Below are positions 41,932 to 51,964 of a DNA stretch of 64,000 bases, piece by piece. Source of the DNA: Micromonospora coxensis (GTDB lineage Bacteria > Actinomycetota > Actinomycetes > Mycobacteriales > Micromonosporaceae). The notes beneath the pieces were generated by a model, which saw only the letters and a program-made list of their open reading frames with translations, was not told where the DNA came from and searched no databases. Position 1 is the first letter of the stretch. Each line of letters opens with the position of its first letter. The position numbers and the translations under genes are program-made. The DNA lies in NCBI RefSeq assembly GCF_900090295.1, contig NZ_LT607753.1:992001-1056000 (forward strand). The letters are read 5' to 3'.

Positions 41932-43485
41932 ATGACCGATCGTCCGACGACCTACGTGCACGACGCGCTGGAGCTGTTCGCCGGTTTCGGCGAGCGGGAG
42001 GCACTGGTCGGCGACGGTCGCCGGCTCAGCTACGCCGAGGTCGCCGCCGAGGTGCGCGGCCTGGCCGCGGCGCTCACCGCGCACGGCGTACGGCCGGGCG
42101 CGGCGGTGCTGGTGATGCTCGGCAACGCCGTGGAGGGCCCGCTGCTCCAGCTCGCCCTGCACCTGCTCGGCTGCCGGACGATGTGGATCGCCCCGGTCAC
42201 CTCCCGGCGGGAGATCGACGAGTTCGTCCGGCTGGCCCGCCCCGACGTGTTCGTGCACCACGCCCACGCCGCCGACGGCCTCGGCGCCGAGATCGCCGCC
42301 TCGCTGCCCGGGGTGCCGGTGCTGCGTCTGGGCGCGGAGCTGACCCCGGCCGCCGGCGGCCCGCTCCCCGAGGCGGTGCCCGCGCCGGAGTCGTTCCTGC
42401 AGACCAGCGGCACCACCGGCACCCCCAAGCTGGTGCACCACAGGGAGAGCTTCTACCGGCAGGTGCTCGCCCTGGCCGCCGACTTCCGCGCGGCCGGCTT
42501 CCCGCTGCTGCGCCACCTGTCGCACTCGCCGATGTGGCTGGCCAGCGGTCAGATCACCACGCTGTTCAACCTGTTCACCGGTGGGGTGCTCTTCCTGCGC
42601 CAGCAGTGGGACCCGGAGGCGTTCATCCGCACCGTCGACGCCGAACGGCTCACCTCCACCTTCGTCACCCCGCCGATGCTCTACGAGGTGCTCGACCACC
42701 CGGCGCTGCCCGGGGCGGACTTCTCCGCCATGTTCATGTTCAACGTGGGTGCCGGGCCCGCCGCGCCCGCCCGGCTGCGGCAGGCGATCGCCCGCTTCGG
42801 CCCGTGCCTGCGCATCGTGTACGGCCTCAGCGAGGCCGTGGTGATCTGCGCGCTGCCCGGCCTCACCGACGACCCGGAGCACCCCGAGCGGCTGCGCTCG
42901 TGCGGCCGGCCGTACGGCGACGTGACGGTGCAGATCCGCGACGCCGACGGGCGGGTGCTGCCGGCCGGTACGGACGGCGAGGTGTGGGTACGCACCAACC
43001 TCAGCTTCCACGGCTACCACGGCCAGCCCGAGCTGACCGCCGAGACGCTCGTCGACGGCTGGGTGCGCACCCGCGACATCGGCCACCTCGACGCCGACGG
43101 CTACCTGTACCTGGTGGACCGGTTGCAGGACCGGATCCTCACCCGACAGCGCAGCTGGCCGATCTACTCCCGCCCGATCGAGGACGTCCTCGCCGGGCAT
43201 CCGCAGGTGCGCGCCGCCGCCGTGATCGGCGTGCCCGACCCGGTGGCCGGCGAACTGCCGTACGCGTACGTGGTCCGCGCCCCCGGCGCGTCGGTCACCG
43301 GGGACGAGCTGATCGCGCTGGTGACCGCCGAGCTGAGCGACACCTGGGCCCCGGGCGGGGTGGAGTTCGTCGACGCGCTCCCGCTCAACCGCTCGGCCAA
43401 GGTGGACAAGCGGGCCCTGCGCGCCCGGTACACCACCGCGCACCCGGTCACCGAGGAGGTCGCGGCGACCGGCGGGACGCCGTGA
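41932..43485 (+). CDS. AMP-dependent acyl/aryl ligase 1
   Basis: An ANL-superfamily adenylating enzyme of 517 residues. The phosphate loop is FLQTSGTTGTPKLVHHRESF (about residues 152-171) and the A5-like motif is VYGLSEAVVICALPG. The hinge is near DGWVRTRDIGHLDADGYLYL, and the C-terminal A10 Lys region reads LPLNRSAKVDKRALR instead of PRTxxGKxxR. It probably activates a carboxylic acid for a carrier protein or CoA; the substrate pocket cannot be read by eye. GGGGG precedes the ATG. It is coupled by GTGA overlap to an MFS exporter, so it may also belong to a resistance or export module. Confidence 0.88.
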   Translation: MTDRPTTYVHDALELFAGFGEREALVGDGRRLSYAEVAAEVRGLAAALTAHGVRPGAAVLVMLGNAVEGPLLQLALHLLGCRTMWIAPVTSRREIDEFVRLARPDVFVHHAHAADGLGAEIAASLPGVPVLRLGAELTPAAGGPLPEAVPAPESFLQTSGTTGTPKLVHHRESFYRQVLALAADFRAAGFPLLRHLSHSPMWLASGQITTLFNLFTGGVLFLRQQWDPEAFIRTVDAERLTSTFVTPPMLYEVLDHPALPGADFSAMFMFNVGAGPAAPARLRQAIARFGPCLRIVYGLSEAVVICALPGLTDDPEHPERLRSCGRPYGDVTVQIRDADGRVLPAGTDGEVWVRTNLSFHGYHGQPELTAETLVDGWVRTRDIGHLDADGYLYLVDRLQDRILTRQRSWPIYSRPIEDVLAGHPQVRAAAVIGVPDPVAGELPYAYVVRAPGASVTGDELIALVTAELSDTWAPGGVEFVDALPLNRSAKVDKRALRARYTTAHPVTEEVAATGGTP

Positions 43486-44705
43486 CCCCGCGCCGGGAGC
43501 TGTACGTCCTGGTCTGCGCCGACCTGATCTCCAACCTGGGCAGCCGCATCTCGCTGGTGGCGATCCCCTGGCTGGTGCTGGAGACCACCGGAAGCCCGGC
43601 CCGGATGGGCGTGGTGGCGGCGGCGGAGGCCCTGCCGTACCTGCTCTCCAGCGCGCTGGCCGCCCCGTGGGCCGACCGGTTCGGCGTCCGGCGCACCTCG
43701 ATCGTGGCGGACGCGGCGAGCGCGGCGGCCGTGGCGCTGGTGGCGCTGGCGCCCTGGCTCGGTTTCGGCGCCCTGGTGGCGCTGGTCGCCGTGGCCGGTG
43801 GGCTGCGGGGCATCGGCGACCGGGTCAAGCACGTCATGTTCCGCCCGGCCGCGCAGCGGGCCGGGGTGCCGCTGATCCGGCTGACCAGCGCCTACGACGG
43901 CCTGGTGCGTGGGGTGTCGCTCTTCGGGGCGGTGCTCGGCGGGCTGCTCATCGACTGGGTCGGGGTGACCCGGGCGATCCTGATCGACGCGGGCACCTTC
44001 GCGCTCTGCGCGCTGCTGATCGCCGTCGCGGTCCGGCCGCCCGCCCCGGCGGAGCCGGCGCCCCGGGAGAGCTACCTGCGGGCGCTGCGCGGTGGCTTCG
44101 CGTACCTGCGCACCGACCGGACGCTGCTGGCCATGCTGCTGGTGATCTCGGCGTTGAACCTGTTCGCCAACGCCAGCGTCGCGGTCTACATCCCGCTCTG
44201 GGTGGCCGAGGTCTTCGGCGATCCGGCCGGGTTCGGCCTGGTGCTGGGGGTCTTCGCCGGGGGCGCGCTGCTCGGCAACCTGATCTTCACGGTCGCCGGA
44301 CCCCGGCTGCCCCGGCGGACCACCTTCGCGGTGGGCGCGGCGGTCAGCGGCACCCCCCGACTGCTCGCGTTGGCGCTCAGCGACGACCTGGTCGTGGTGC
44401 TCACCGTGACCTTCCTGTCCGGGGTGGGGATCGCGGCGGTCAACCCGCTGCTCGGCGCGGCGCTCTACGAGCGGGTGCCGGAGGCGTTGCAGACCCGGGT
44501 GATCGGCATCTCCGGCTCGCTGGCGTTCCTGGGCCTGCCGGTGGGGGCCCTGCTCGGCGGCTGGACCGCGGCCGGTCTCGGGCTGGTGCCGGCGCTGTGG
44601 GTGATGGCGGCGGCGTGCCTGGTGCTGACCGTGGCGCCGCTGCTGGTCGGCGGGCTACGGGCGGGCGGACGCACCCCGGAGCCGGCGGTCTCCTCCCAGG
44701 GTTGA
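43482..44705 (+). CDS. MFS transporter
   Basis: A 407-residue major facilitator with about 11-12 membrane segments, for example LVALVAVAGGLRGIGD and LLAMLLVISALNLFANASVA. The loop between helices 2 and 3 reads PWADRFGVRRTSIVADAASA, matching the G-x-x-x-D-R-x-G-R-R motif. The closest type is the DHA3-like drug exporter (MefA/enterobactin exporter). The GTG overlaps the AMP-ligase stop (GTGA). It probably exports the cluster product. Confidence 0.92.
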   Translation: MTPRRELYVLVCADLISNLGSRISLVAIPWLVLETTGSPARMGVVAAAEALPYLLSSALAAPWADRFGVRRTSIVADAASAAAVALVALAPWLGFGALVALVAVAGGLRGIGDRVKHVMFRPAAQRAGVPLIRLTSAYDGLVRGVSLFGAVLGGLLIDWVGVTRAILIDAGTFALCALLIAVAVRPPAPAEPAPRESYLRALRGGFAYLRTDRTLLAMLLVISALNLFANASVAVYIPLWVAEVFGDPAGFGLVLGVFAGGALLGNLIFTVAGPRLPRRTTFAVGAAVSGTPRLLALALSDDLVVVLTVTFLSGVGIAAVNPLLGAALYERVPEALQTRVIGISGSLAFLGLPVGALLGGWTAAGLGLVPALWVMAAACLVLTVAPLLVGGLRAGGRTPEPAVSSQG

Positions 44706-44916
44706 GGGGCCACTCACGACGGGACGTGGGGGATCACGCGGCGTCGTCACCCCGGGCGAGCGTCACAGCCACCATCCGACCCTCGACATGTGGCCACGGC
44801 TGATGCCGGGGAGCGGCGGGTGGTGTCGATACTGCGTGGGCACACCGTGCCCCGGACCGCGAACCACTCCCCCGCCGTCCCGGCGGGTGCCGAGGGGTCG
44901 CCGGTGGCCGGGGCGT

Positions 44917-45267
44917 TCACCGGCGCGCCCCGCGCTCGCCGGTGAACCGGGCGACGAGCAGGCCGGTCCGGGCGGGGCCGGGCAGCCAGGTCTCGACGGC
45001 ATCGGCCTCGGCGCGCAGCCGGTCGTCGTCGACCGGCACCCCGCCGCCCCAGGGGGCCGGCCAGGTGGCGAAGCGACGCACCTCGACCAGCCCGCCGGCC
45101 ACGAGGCCGGCCAAGGCGTCGGCCAGCGCGGGGACCGCCTGCTCGACCGTGGGTGGGCAGTCTGCGCCGGCCCGCCAGGCGTCCGCGATCTCCGGCAGCG
45201 GCGCGTCCCCGTCGGACTCCCGCAGCACGAAGCACTCCACGTCGCTCAGGCCGGTCCGCTCACTCAT
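44917..45267 (-). CDS. Hypothetical small protein
   Basis: 116 residues, no family recognised. The N-terminal SERTGLSDVECFVLRESDG is followed by a helical part (VEQAVPALADALAGLVAGGL, about residues 41-60) and a strand-rich LVEVRRFATWP. The layout hints at a winged-helix-like fold. GC-rich third codon positions support coding. It lies downstream of the LOG-like gene, 42 bp apart, and may share its transcript. Confidence 0.6.
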   Translation of the reverse strand: MSERTGLSDVECFVLRESDGDAPLPEIADAWRAGADCPPTVEQAVPALADALAGLVAGGLVEVRRFATWPAPWGGGVPVDDDRLRAEADAVETWLPGPARTGLLVARFTGERGARR

Positions 45268-45309
45268 CCGTCCATCTTCCTACCCGACACCCACGACAGC
45301 CGTCCGGGT

Positions 45310-45786
45310 TCAGTCCCGGTCACGCAGCGCGGCGCGCACCGCCTCGTCGGGGGTGTCCACGTGCCGTGGCCCGTCGACCGGCGCGCCGGAGCCGTCCACC
45401 ACCCGCCAGCCGCCGAGCACCACCACCGGCACCCCGCCGCGTCGCATCGCCAACGCCACCTCGCTGAGCGTGCCCCAGGACCCACCCACGGCGATCACCG
45501 CGTCGGCGCTCCACACCAGCACCGCGTTGCGGGCCTGGCCCAGGTTGGTCAGCAGGGTCGCCGACGCCTCGGCGACCGGACCGGCGCCGGCGCCGTCGTC
45601 GGGGCGTACCGCGATCACCAGGCCGCCGTGGGTCCGGGCCCCGGCGGCGACCGCGGCCATCACCCCGCCGCCCCCTCCGCAGAGGACGGTCGCGCCACGC
45701 GCCGCCAGCAGCTCCCCCACCCGACGGGCGTGGGCCAGTTCGGCCGGCGTCGCGGACGCCGGCCCGCAGACCGCCACCTGGACCAC
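45310..45786 (-). CDS. LOG/SLOG-family Rossmann protein (TIGR00725-like)
   Basis: 158 residues starting VQVAVCGPASATPAELAHA, with GGGGGVMAAVAAGARTHGG (about residues 37-55) and GGSWGTLSEVALAMRRGGVP (about 100-119). The P/G-G-G-x-G-T-x-x-E motif is that of the lysine-decarboxylase-like (LOG/DprA, SLOG) superfamily, which binds nucleotides or releases cytokinin-type bases. The first Pro is replaced by Gly-Ser here. Function in this locus is unknown. Confidence 0.85.
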   Translation of the reverse strand: MVQVAVCGPASATPAELAHARRVGELLAARGATVLCGGGGGVMAAVAAGARTHGGLVIAVRPDDGAGAGPVAEASATLLTNLGQARNAVLVWSADAVIAVGGSWGTLSEVALAMRRGGVPVVVLGGWRVVDGSGAPVDGPRHVDTPDEAVRAALRDRD

Positions 45787-45856
45787 GTCCTCACCTCCCC
45801 CGCCGAGGCTGTCGCCTGGCCGGCCGCCGGCCGGAGGGCACCGTCGCCGGGCGTGG

Positions 45857-45890
45857 CGCTGCTCCCCGGTGACCGTACCGGGGAGCAGCG
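45857..45890 (-). terminator. Terminator of the S1 protease gene
   Basis: A perfect 14-bp stem (45857-45870 with 45877-45890) with a 6-nt loop, 10 bp beyond the stop at 45901. Confidence 0.85.
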
Positions 45891-45900
45891 TCGGTCGGGA

Positions 45901-46920
45901 TCAGAAGACCGAGACGCGGTACTTGCTCAGGGCCTCCTTGACCGGCTGGAAGAAGGTCTGGCCACCGGTGCGGCAGTTGCCGCTGCCGCCGGAGGTGAGG
46001 CCGAGGGCGACGCTACCGGCGTAGAGCGGGCCGCCGCTGTCGCCCGGCTCGGCGCAGACGTTGGTGGCGATCATGCCGCGCACGGTGCCCTCGGCGTACC
46101 GGACGGTGGCGTTGAGGCCGGTCACCGTGCCGCTGTGGGTGCCGGTGGTGCTGCCGCGCCGGGTCACCGACTGGCCGACGTACGCGTCACCGGCGCTGGT
46201 GATGTCCTGGGAGCCGACGGAGCCGTCGATCGCCACCGAGGTGGTGGTGTAGCGGACGATGCCGTAGTCGTTGCCGGGGAAGCTGGTGCCGGTCCGGTCG
46301 CCGAGCCTGGTGCTCTGTGCCGAGTTGGCGTACCAGGTGGCCACCACGTCGGTGCAGTGCCCGGCGGTGAGGAAGTAGTAGGTGCTGCCGCTGCGCACGT
46401 TGAAGCCGAGCGAGCAGCGGTACCCGCTGCCGTAGATGGCGTCCCCGCCGGAGATCCGCGTGCTCAGCGTGCCGGCCAGGTCGGTGGTGCGCGCGGCGCC
46501 ATCGGAGGCGGCGACGGCCGCCCGGATCCGGGCCCGGTCGGCGCCAGCCACCGTGGCGTCGATGCCGACCACGACCTGGTTGGTGACCGGGTCGACGTAG
46601 ACGGCGGTGCCGGTGACGCCGAGGTCCACCCGGGACTGCGCGCGCTCCAGCGCGGCGGCGCTGCGCTCGACCAGGCGCGCCTGGCCGCCGGCGGCGCGGA
46701 CGGTGGCGGCGGCGCGGGCGTCGGTGACCGCGACGACGGTACGCCCCGTCCCGTCGACCCAGGAGCCGGCGGTACGGTCGGCGCCGAGGCCGGCCGCGAG
46801 GGTGGCGGCGCGCTCGGCGGAGAGCGGTACGGGGGCGGCGTGCGCCGGTGACACGGCGACGACGCCGGTGGTGAGGGCGACGGTGACGGCGGACATCACA
46901 CCACGTCGAGTGAGTCTCAC
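45901..46920 (-). CDS. Secreted streptogrisin-like serine protease (S1E)
   Basis: The 339-residue preproprotease has a twin-Arg-like start ([19 protein letters not shown]) and signal cleavage after AHA (about residue 28). An alpha-lytic-type prodomain spans about 30-160. The chymotrypsin-fold domain has His in [11 protein letters not shown], Asp in [13 protein letters not shown] and Ser in [13 protein letters not shown]. Three Cys pairs are consistent with streptogrisins. GGGAGG lies 5 nt before the GTG. It is divergent from an SGNH gene and sits between the two arms of the biosynthetic region; a role in the pathway is unlikely. Confidence 0.95.
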   Translation of the reverse strand: MRLTRRGVMSAVTVALTTGVVAVSPAHAAPVPLSAERAATLAAGLGADRTAGSWVDGTGRTVVAVTDARAAATVRAAGGQARLVERSAAALERAQSRVDLGVTGTAVYVDPVTNQVVVGIDATVAGADRARIRAAVAASDGAARTTDLAGTLSTRISGGDAIYGSGYRCSLGFNVRSGSTYYFLTAGHCTDVVATWYANSAQSTRLGDRTGTSFPGNDYGIVRYTTTSVAIDGSVGSQDITSAGDAYVGQSVTRRGSTTGTHSGTVTGLNATVRYAEGTVRGMIATNVCAEPGDSGGPLYAGSVALGLTSGGSGNCRTGGQTFFQPVKEALSKYRVSVF

Positions 46921-47053
46921 ACGGTCCTCCCGGGATGCTGGCCGGCCAGGGTGAGGCCGATCGATGAATGCTGATGCTCGCACCGGCGTCCGGCCCGGGT
47001 CGAGGTCTGCGACGTCCGTTTGTGCACCCCTGGTCGGACCGGGACGGGACCGG

Positions 47054-47059
47054 TAACGT
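47054..47059 (+). promoter_or_regulatory. -10 element of the leaderless SGNH transcript
   Basis: TAACGT ends 6 nt before the ATG at 47066, without a Shine-Dalgarno sequence. Confidence 0.65.
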
Positions 47060-47065
47060 GCCGGC

Positions 47066-47746
47066 ATGCCATCGACGCTGAGCGAAGCGACGGACCCTTT
47101 CTGCCTGCGCGCCGGGGAGAGCACCGAACTGCTGCGCGGCCACCCGTGGCGACGGTTCGCGGTGCTGGGCGACAGCGTCGCCGAGGGGATGTGCGAACCG
47201 GTCGACGGGTACAGCGACCTGCAGTGGGCGGACCGGATCGCCGCAGAGCTGCGCGCGGTCGCGCCCGGGCTGGCGTACCTCAACCTGGGCCGGCGCGGCT
47301 TGCGGGCGCACGAGGTGCGCGCGGGGCAACTGGACGCGGCGCTGGCCTTCGCCCCCGACCTGGCGCTGGTGGTGTGCGGCGGCAACGACGCGTTCCGCAC
47401 GTCGTTCGACCCGGCGGCGGTGGACGTCGAGCTGGCCGCGATGGTCACCGCGTTGCGGCAGGCCGGCGCGGACGTGATCACGGTCGGCATGTTCGACGTC
47501 TCGCACAGCCCGGCCGTGCCGGCGACGATGCGACCCGGGCTCGGGGAGCGGATGCGTCTTCTCTCATCGCACACGGCGGCGCTGGCGGCGCGGCTGGGCT
47601 GCCTGCACGTGCACCTCACCGACCATCCGGCGGTGGCCGACCCGACGCTGTACAGCAGCGACGGCCGGCACGGCAGCGCCCGCAGCGACGCCATCGCCGC
47701 GGCGGAGACGGTACGCCGCCTCGGCGCGCATCTCGCCGGCCGCTGA
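47066..47746 (+). CDS. Cytosolic SGNH/GDSL hydrolase
   Basis: 226 residues, no signal peptide. The nucleophile is in [15 protein letters not shown] (about residues 31-45), block II Gly in [12 protein letters not shown], block III in [13 protein letters not shown] (about 107-119) and block [11 protein letters not shown] with the Asp and His near the end. Such enzymes hydrolyse small esters. Leaderless start. Not clearly linked to the neighbouring pathway genes. Confidence 0.88.
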   Translation: MPSTLSEATDPFCLRAGESTELLRGHPWRRFAVLGDSVAEGMCEPVDGYSDLQWADRIAAELRAVAPGLAYLNLGRRGLRAHEVRAGQLDAALAFAPDLALVVCGGNDAFRTSFDPAAVDVELAAMVTALRQAGADVITVGMFDVSHSPAVPATMRPGLGERMRLLSSHTAALAARLGCLHVHLTDHPAVADPTLYSSDGRHGSARSDAIAAAETVRRLGAHLAGR

Positions 47747-47774
47747 CCCGGCCCACCGGGGCGGGTCAGCGGCC
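47738..47774. terminator. Terminator between convergent SGNH and ATP-grasp genes
   Basis: A 13-bp stem (47738-47750 with 47762-47774) with an 11-nt loop. The left arm includes the stop codon of the SGNH gene. Confidence 0.6.
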
Positions 47775-47867
47775 GGCCCGTCCGGTGATCGGGTAGCGCT
47801 CCGGGGACACCGCCGACGGCGGGTCGGGCCGGGATCCGCCACCCGATCGTGCGGGACGCGGGACCGG

Positions 47868-49226
47868 TCAGTCGGTGAGCAGGACGCCGGTGAGCAGGAC
47901 GCCGCGGGCCAGGTTGAGCACCCCCTCGCAGCCGGGGTAGCCGACCCGGGCCAGGGCCCCGGAGCCGGTGCGGCCGAACAGGTACGGGGCGATGCTGTAC
48001 GGCACGTCGGCGGTGACCACCTCGCCGGTCCCGATCTGCACGAAGTCCATCGCCACCCGATCGGCCGGCATGTACGCCTGCAGGATGTTGCCGCCCCGGG
48101 CGATCGCCGCGCGCACCCCGTCGGCCCAGGCGGCCGGGCTCAGCTCCGGGCCGATCAGCACGTCGTGGCCGGCGGAGCCGTCGGCCGGCTTGGCGACCAG
48201 GTGCGCCTGCTCGGCGAGGGCCCGGTCCAGCTCGGCGTCGGTCAGCGCCACGGTGTGCGGCACGTAGCGGTGGATCAGCGCCTGGTCGTCGGCGGGGAGC
48301 TGGTCGAGGTCCTCGTACAGCCAGGCGAAATTGATCTTGTTGCCGAGCAGCCAGGCGGCGGCGCTGACGAACATCGGCAGGGTGCCGGCCGCCAGCGCCC
48401 CGGCCACCGCCTCCAGGCCGGCGCTCGGGGTGACCCGGTTGGGCACGAAGAGCCGGAACAGCGCGTCCACCGGCGCGCCGTCGACCACCAGCCGCTTCGC
48501 GTCGTCCAGCCGGGCCGTGGCGACCGGGGCGATGACCAGGTCGATACCGAACCGGGCGGCCTGCCCGACCAGGGGCGACAGGATGCGGATGAACGTCTCC
48601 GGGTCGTCCAGGCCCGGGTAGTCGGCGTCGAAGTCCATCAGCAGCGCCACCCGGGCCCCGTCGGCCAGGCCCAGCTCGTCGCGGATCGCCACGAACCGCT
48701 GGTCCAGCAGGGACGGCGCGGGCCGGGCCGGCACCCCGTCGAGCAGGCCGCGCTCGCGGTACAGCGCGGCGTACCGCTGGATCACCGTGTCGGCGTCGAA
48801 GCCCCCGCCGAGGCTGCTGTCGATGTTGTACTCGACGATCTTCGGCTCGCCGCCGGAGATCAGCACGTCCGGCCGGTACGCCGCCAGCAGCGCCTCGGTC
48901 AACGGCTCGTCCTCGTCGAGCAGCCGGGTGTCGCCCTGCGGCACGCCGAGCAGCGCGCGCAGCTCCCCCGCCGTACCGGCCCGCCGCCGGCAGGCGTCCA
49001 GGATGAGCTGGGCGATCCGGTCGCAGACCTCGTTGAGTTCCCGGAACGCGTCGGCGGTCAGCACCGGCGGCCGGGCCAGCCGCCACTGCGTGTTGTACGT
49101 CGCCCGGCCGTGGAAGATCCGCTCCCACTCCTGCGCGCCGGCGGCGACCATCGCCCGCCGGGTCTGCTCGGGCAGGCCCTGCCACGCCTGCCCGGCCGGC
49201 GGCCACGGGTACTTCACGTCGATCAT
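47868..49226 (-). CDS. ATP-grasp ligase-like protein
   Basis: A 452-residue protein with the order of a glutathionylspermidine-synthase or circularly permuted ATP-grasp enzyme: [20 protein letters not shown] (about residues 119-138) near the N-terminal lobe, [20 protein letters not shown] (about 292-311), and the nucleotide-binding strand [20 protein letters not shown] (about 343-362). ATP-grasp enzymes make amide or thioester bonds through an acylphosphate, so it may join an amino acid to an acyl group. Last gene of the twelve-gene run; its ATG overlaps the E1beta stop (TGATG). Exact family needs a profile search. Confidence 0.7.
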   Translation of the reverse strand: MIDVKYPWPPAGQAWQGLPEQTRRAMVAAGAQEWERIFHGRATYNTQWRLARPPVLTADAFRELNEVCDRIAQLILDACRRRAGTAGELRALLGVPQGDTRLLDEDEPLTEALLAAYRPDVLISGGEPKIVEYNIDSSLGGGFDADTVIQRYAALYRERGLLDGVPARPAPSLLDQRFVAIRDELGLADGARVALLMDFDADYPGLDDPETFIRILSPLVGQAARFGIDLVIAPVATARLDDAKRLVVDGAPVDALFRLFVPNRVTPSAGLEAVAGALAAGTLPMFVSAAAWLLGNKINFAWLYEDLDQLPADDQALIHRYVPHTVALTDAELDRALAEQAHLVAKPADGSAGHDVLIGPELSPAAWADGVRAAIARGGNILQAYMPADRVAMDFVQIGTGEVVTADVPYSIAPYLFGRTGSGALARVGYPGCEGVLNLARGVLLTGVLLTD

Positions 49227-50197
49227 GTTCCGTCCTTGGTGACGAGGTGGATGGCGGCGGTGAGGGCGGCCCGGCCGGGCTGCACGGCCCGGTCCAGCCC
49301 GGGGGCGAACGGGAGCACCGCCCCGTCCGGGCGGGTCACCCGCCGGGGCGGGGCGGCCAGCGGCACCCGTTCCACGACGCTGGCGATGATCTCGGCGGCG
49401 ATGCCGCAGGACCGGTTGGAGTCGTCGACCACCACCAGCCGGCCCGTCCTGGCCACCGACGCGCACAACCCGTCGAGGTCGAACGGGTAGAGCGTGCGCG
49501 GGTCGAACACCTCCACCGACACCTGCCCGACCAGTTCCTCGGCGACGGCGAGCGCGTCGTGCACCAGGTGCCCGACGGCGACCACCGTGACGTCGTCGCC
49601 ACAGCGGCGGACCAGGCCCCGGCCGAGCGGCACCGGGGCGAGGGCGGCGAAGTCGACGTCCTCGCGCACGTCGAGCGCGCCGGCCGGGGCGAAGACCACC
49701 ACCGGGTCGTCGTGCCGGATCGCCGACACCAGCAGCCCGTACGCGTCGGTCGGGGTGGCCGGCACCGCGGTGACGATGCCGACGTGCGCGAAGAGCGAGT
49801 ACGGGTGGTCGGAGTGCTGCCCCGCCCAGCCGGTCCGGGAGCCGGAGCCGGGCACCAGGTAGGTGACCGGGGCCGCGCACTGCCCGCCGGTCATCAGCGG
49901 GAACTTGTGCGCGTGGTTGACGATCTGCTCGAAGACCAGGAAGAGCAGCGACGGGATCTGGAACTCCACCACCGGCCGCATCCCCGCCAGCGCCGCCCCG
50001 GTGGCGAAGCTGGTGAACGCCTGCTCCGACAGCGGGGTGTCCAGCACCCGGTCCGGCCCGAACCGCTGGAACAGTCCGGCGGTGACGTGCGAGGCGGCCA
50101 CCCGGATGTCCTCGCCGAGCAGGAACACCCGCTCGTCGCGGGCGAGTTCGTCGGCGAGCGCCCGGGTGAGCGCCTTGCGGTACGACAGCCTGGGCAT
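49223..50197 (-). CDS. TPP-dependent E1 beta subunit of the biosynthetic cluster
   Basis: 324 residues related to pyruvate/branched-chain E1beta: [20 protein letters not shown] (about residues 23-42), [20 protein letters not shown], and a C-terminal transketolase domain with [13 protein letters not shown]. It differs clearly from the bkdB copy at 16431-17447. No E2 or E3 gene is adjacent. In pristinamycin-type phenylglycine routes a similar orphan pair (PglB/PglC) converts an aryl 2-oxo acid to an aryl-acyl-CoA. Here 4-hydroxybenzoylformate is the obvious candidate. Coupled at both ends by TGATG overlaps. Confidence 0.85.
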   Translation of the reverse strand: MPRLSYRKALTRALADELARDERVFLLGEDIRVAASHVTAGLFQRFGPDRVLDTPLSEQAFTSFATGAALAGMRPVVEFQIPSLLFLVFEQIVNHAHKFPLMTGGQCAAPVTYLVPGSGSRTGWAGQHSDHPYSLFAHVGIVTAVPATPTDAYGLLVSAIRHDDPVVVFAPAGALDVREDVDFAALAPVPLGRGLVRRCGDDVTVVAVGHLVHDALAVAEELVGQVSVEVFDPRTLYPFDLDGLCASVARTGRLVVVDDSNRSCGIAAEIIASVVERVPLAAPPRRVTRPDGAVLPFAPGLDRAVQPGRAALTAAIHLVTKDGT

Positions 50198-51168
50198 CAG
50201 GCACCTCCCGACCGGGCGGTCAGCCCGCTGGCGTACAGGTGGTCGAGCGCCCCGGCCGGGTCCGGTTCCGGGCCGGCCAGCGCGAACGCGACGGCGGCGT
50301 CCAGCGTCGCCTCCACCTCGGCGTCGACGGCGGCCCGCTCGGCGTCGGACAGCCGCCCGCCCTGGATGTCGACCGGGTCCCGCAGGCGTCCGGCGGCCAC
50401 CTCCTGCGGCGGGCGGTAGTCCAGACGTACCGAGTGCTCGAAGGTGTGGTGGGCGTCGAAGCGGTAGGTGCGCGCCTCGATCAGCTCCGGCCCGCCGCCG
50501 TCGCGCATCCGGTCGACGGCGGCGGCCGCCGCCGCGCGTACCTGCTGCGGGTCCTGGCCGTCGACGACGACCGCCGGCATGCCGAACGCCTCGGCGCGGC
50601 CGGTGATGGTCCCGGCGACCGCGCCGTCGACCGGCATGGTGGTGGCGTAGCCGTTGTTCTCGCAGACGAACAGCACCGGCACCCGCCAGAGCGCGGCCAG
50701 GTTGAACGCCTCCAGCAGCATCCCCTCGTTGACCGCGCCGTCGCCGAAGAAGGTCGCCCCCACCACGTCCTCGCCGCGCCGCCGGCGCGCCCACACCGCT
50801 CCGGTGAGGATCGCGCCGGCGGCGCCGACGATGGCGTTGGCGCCGAGCACGCCGACGGAGAAGTCGGCGGCGTGCATCGACCCGCCCCGGCCCCGGTTGA
50901 GGCCGGTCTCCCGCCCGCACAGCTCGGCCATCATCCGGGCCGGGTCGGCACCCTTCGCGAGCACGTGCCCGTGCCCGCGATGGGTGCCGGTGACCAGGTC
51001 CGTCCCGCGCAGCGCGGCGCACACCCCGGCGGCGATCCCCTCCTGACCGAGGTACGGGTGGATGCCGCCGACGATCGCCCCGGCGCGGACCAGGTCGATG
51101 GCCCGCTCCTCGAAGCGGCGGATCAGCCGTACCGTGCGGTAGAGCCGGACCGGGTCGGCGTCGGTCAC
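50197..51168 (-). CDS. TPP-dependent E1 alpha subunit of the biosynthetic cluster
   Basis: 323 residues with the ThDP motif [20 protein letters not shown] (about residues 140-159) followed by VCENN, and [18 protein letters not shown] near the start. [20 protein letters not shown] takes the place of the phosphorylation loop. Shorter than the bkdA homologue because it lacks the long N-terminal extension. Pairs with the beta subunit through a one-base overlap. GTG start overlaps the DUF3050 stop (GTGA). Expected to decarboxylate a 2-oxo acid; the acceptor is unknown. Confidence 0.85.
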   Translation of the reverse strand: MTDADPVRLYRTVRLIRRFEERAIDLVRAGAIVGGIHPYLGQEGIAAGVCAALRGTDLVTGTHRGHGHVLAKGADPARMMAELCGRETGLNRGRGGSMHAADFSVGVLGANAIVGAAGAILTGAVWARRRRGEDVVGATFFGDGAVNEGMLLEAFNLAALWRVPVLFVCENNGYATTMPVDGAVAGTITGRAEAFGMPAVVVDGQDPQQVRAAAAAAVDRMRDGGGPELIEARTYRFDAHHTFEHSVRLDYRPPQEVAAGRLRDPVDIQGGRLSDAERAAVDAEVEATLDAAVAFALAGPEPDPAGALDHLYASGLTARSGGA

Positions 51169-51962
51169 GGGTCGCGCCTCTCCTTCACCGCGGCGAGGAT
51201 GTCGTCCCAGAGCTTCGCCCGGGCGGTCAGCGCCAGGTTGACCGTGTCGGCGCACTCCTGCCACTTGCCGTCGTCGTCGCCGCAGAGGTCGGCGAGCATC
51301 TGCATCGCCATCGGGGTGTGCTGCTCGCCGTCGACCTCGATGTGCCGCTCCAGGTAGTCGACGAACGTGTGCAGCCGGTTGCTGCGCTCGTTGACGGCGA
51401 CGACCTGGGTGAACATGTCGGGGATCAGGTCCTCCCGGCCGAACGCGAAGGCCGCGGCCTGGCAGTGCACCGGGGTCGACTCGATGATCTTCCAGGTGGT
51501 GGCGGCGAACTCGGCCGACGGCCCCGGCACGCCGGCCTCGGCCAGCGCCTCGGTCACCGGCCGGCCGGCCCGCAGCAGCTCGACCAGCCGGTCCACGGCG
51601 GTGGTGTCCGCCCCGGCCTCGCGCATGCCCCGCACGTAGAGCTCGAAGTGGCTGATGTACCCCTCGCCCAGCTCGTCGCTCTCCTCCACCATGACGATGT
51701 CGTTGATCAGGCGGCGGCTGCCGGTCGGGCCGGTCGGGATCCACGGCACGCTCACGCAGGTGAGCTGCTGCTGCAACGACTTCAGCAGGGACATGAAGTC
51801 CCAGACCGCGAAGACGTGGTGCTCCATGAAGGTCACCAGCGCCTGGTGGGTGTCCAGGTTGGCGTAGAGCGGGTGCGTGACGACCACGTCGCGGCGGTCG
51901 GTCACCGCCTGCTCCAGCCGCTCGATGCCCGGGTGGGTCCTACCCCAGTCGTACCGTGACAT
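51165..51962 (-). CDS. DUF3050 haem-oxygenase-like protein
   Basis: 265 residues that match DUF3050: [20 protein letters not shown] (about residues 24-43), [20 protein letters not shown] (about 45-64), [20 protein letters not shown] (about 89-108) and [14 protein letters not shown] (about 166-179). The helical fold with spaced His and Glu resembles haem-oxygenase-like di-iron oxidases (UndA, SznF type), which decarboxylate or N-oxygenate small acids. I do not know an established reaction for DUF3050. The 2-bp gap to the PhyH gene and its place in the cluster suggest a joint oxidative step on an amino or aryl acid. Confidence 0.82.
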   Translation of the reverse strand: MSRYDWGRTHPGIERLEQAVTDRRDVVVTHPLYANLDTHQALVTFMEHHVFAVWDFMSLLKSLQQQLTCVSVPWIPTGPTGSRRLINDIVMVEESDELGEGYISHFELYVRGMREAGADTTAVDRLVELLRAGRPVTEALAEAGVPGPSAEFAATTWKIIESTPVHCQAAAFAFGREDLIPDMFTQVVAVNERSNRLHTFVDYLERHIEVDGEQHTPMAMQMLADLCGDDDGKWQECADTVNLALTARAKLWDDILAAVKERRDP

Positions 51963-51964
51963 GT

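Noticed and set aside
45901..49206. One long minus-strand frame joining the S1 protease with the region opposite the SGNH gene
   Set aside because: Only the last 339 residues are real. The upstream part is antisense to the SGNH gene and out of frame with the ATP-grasp gene.
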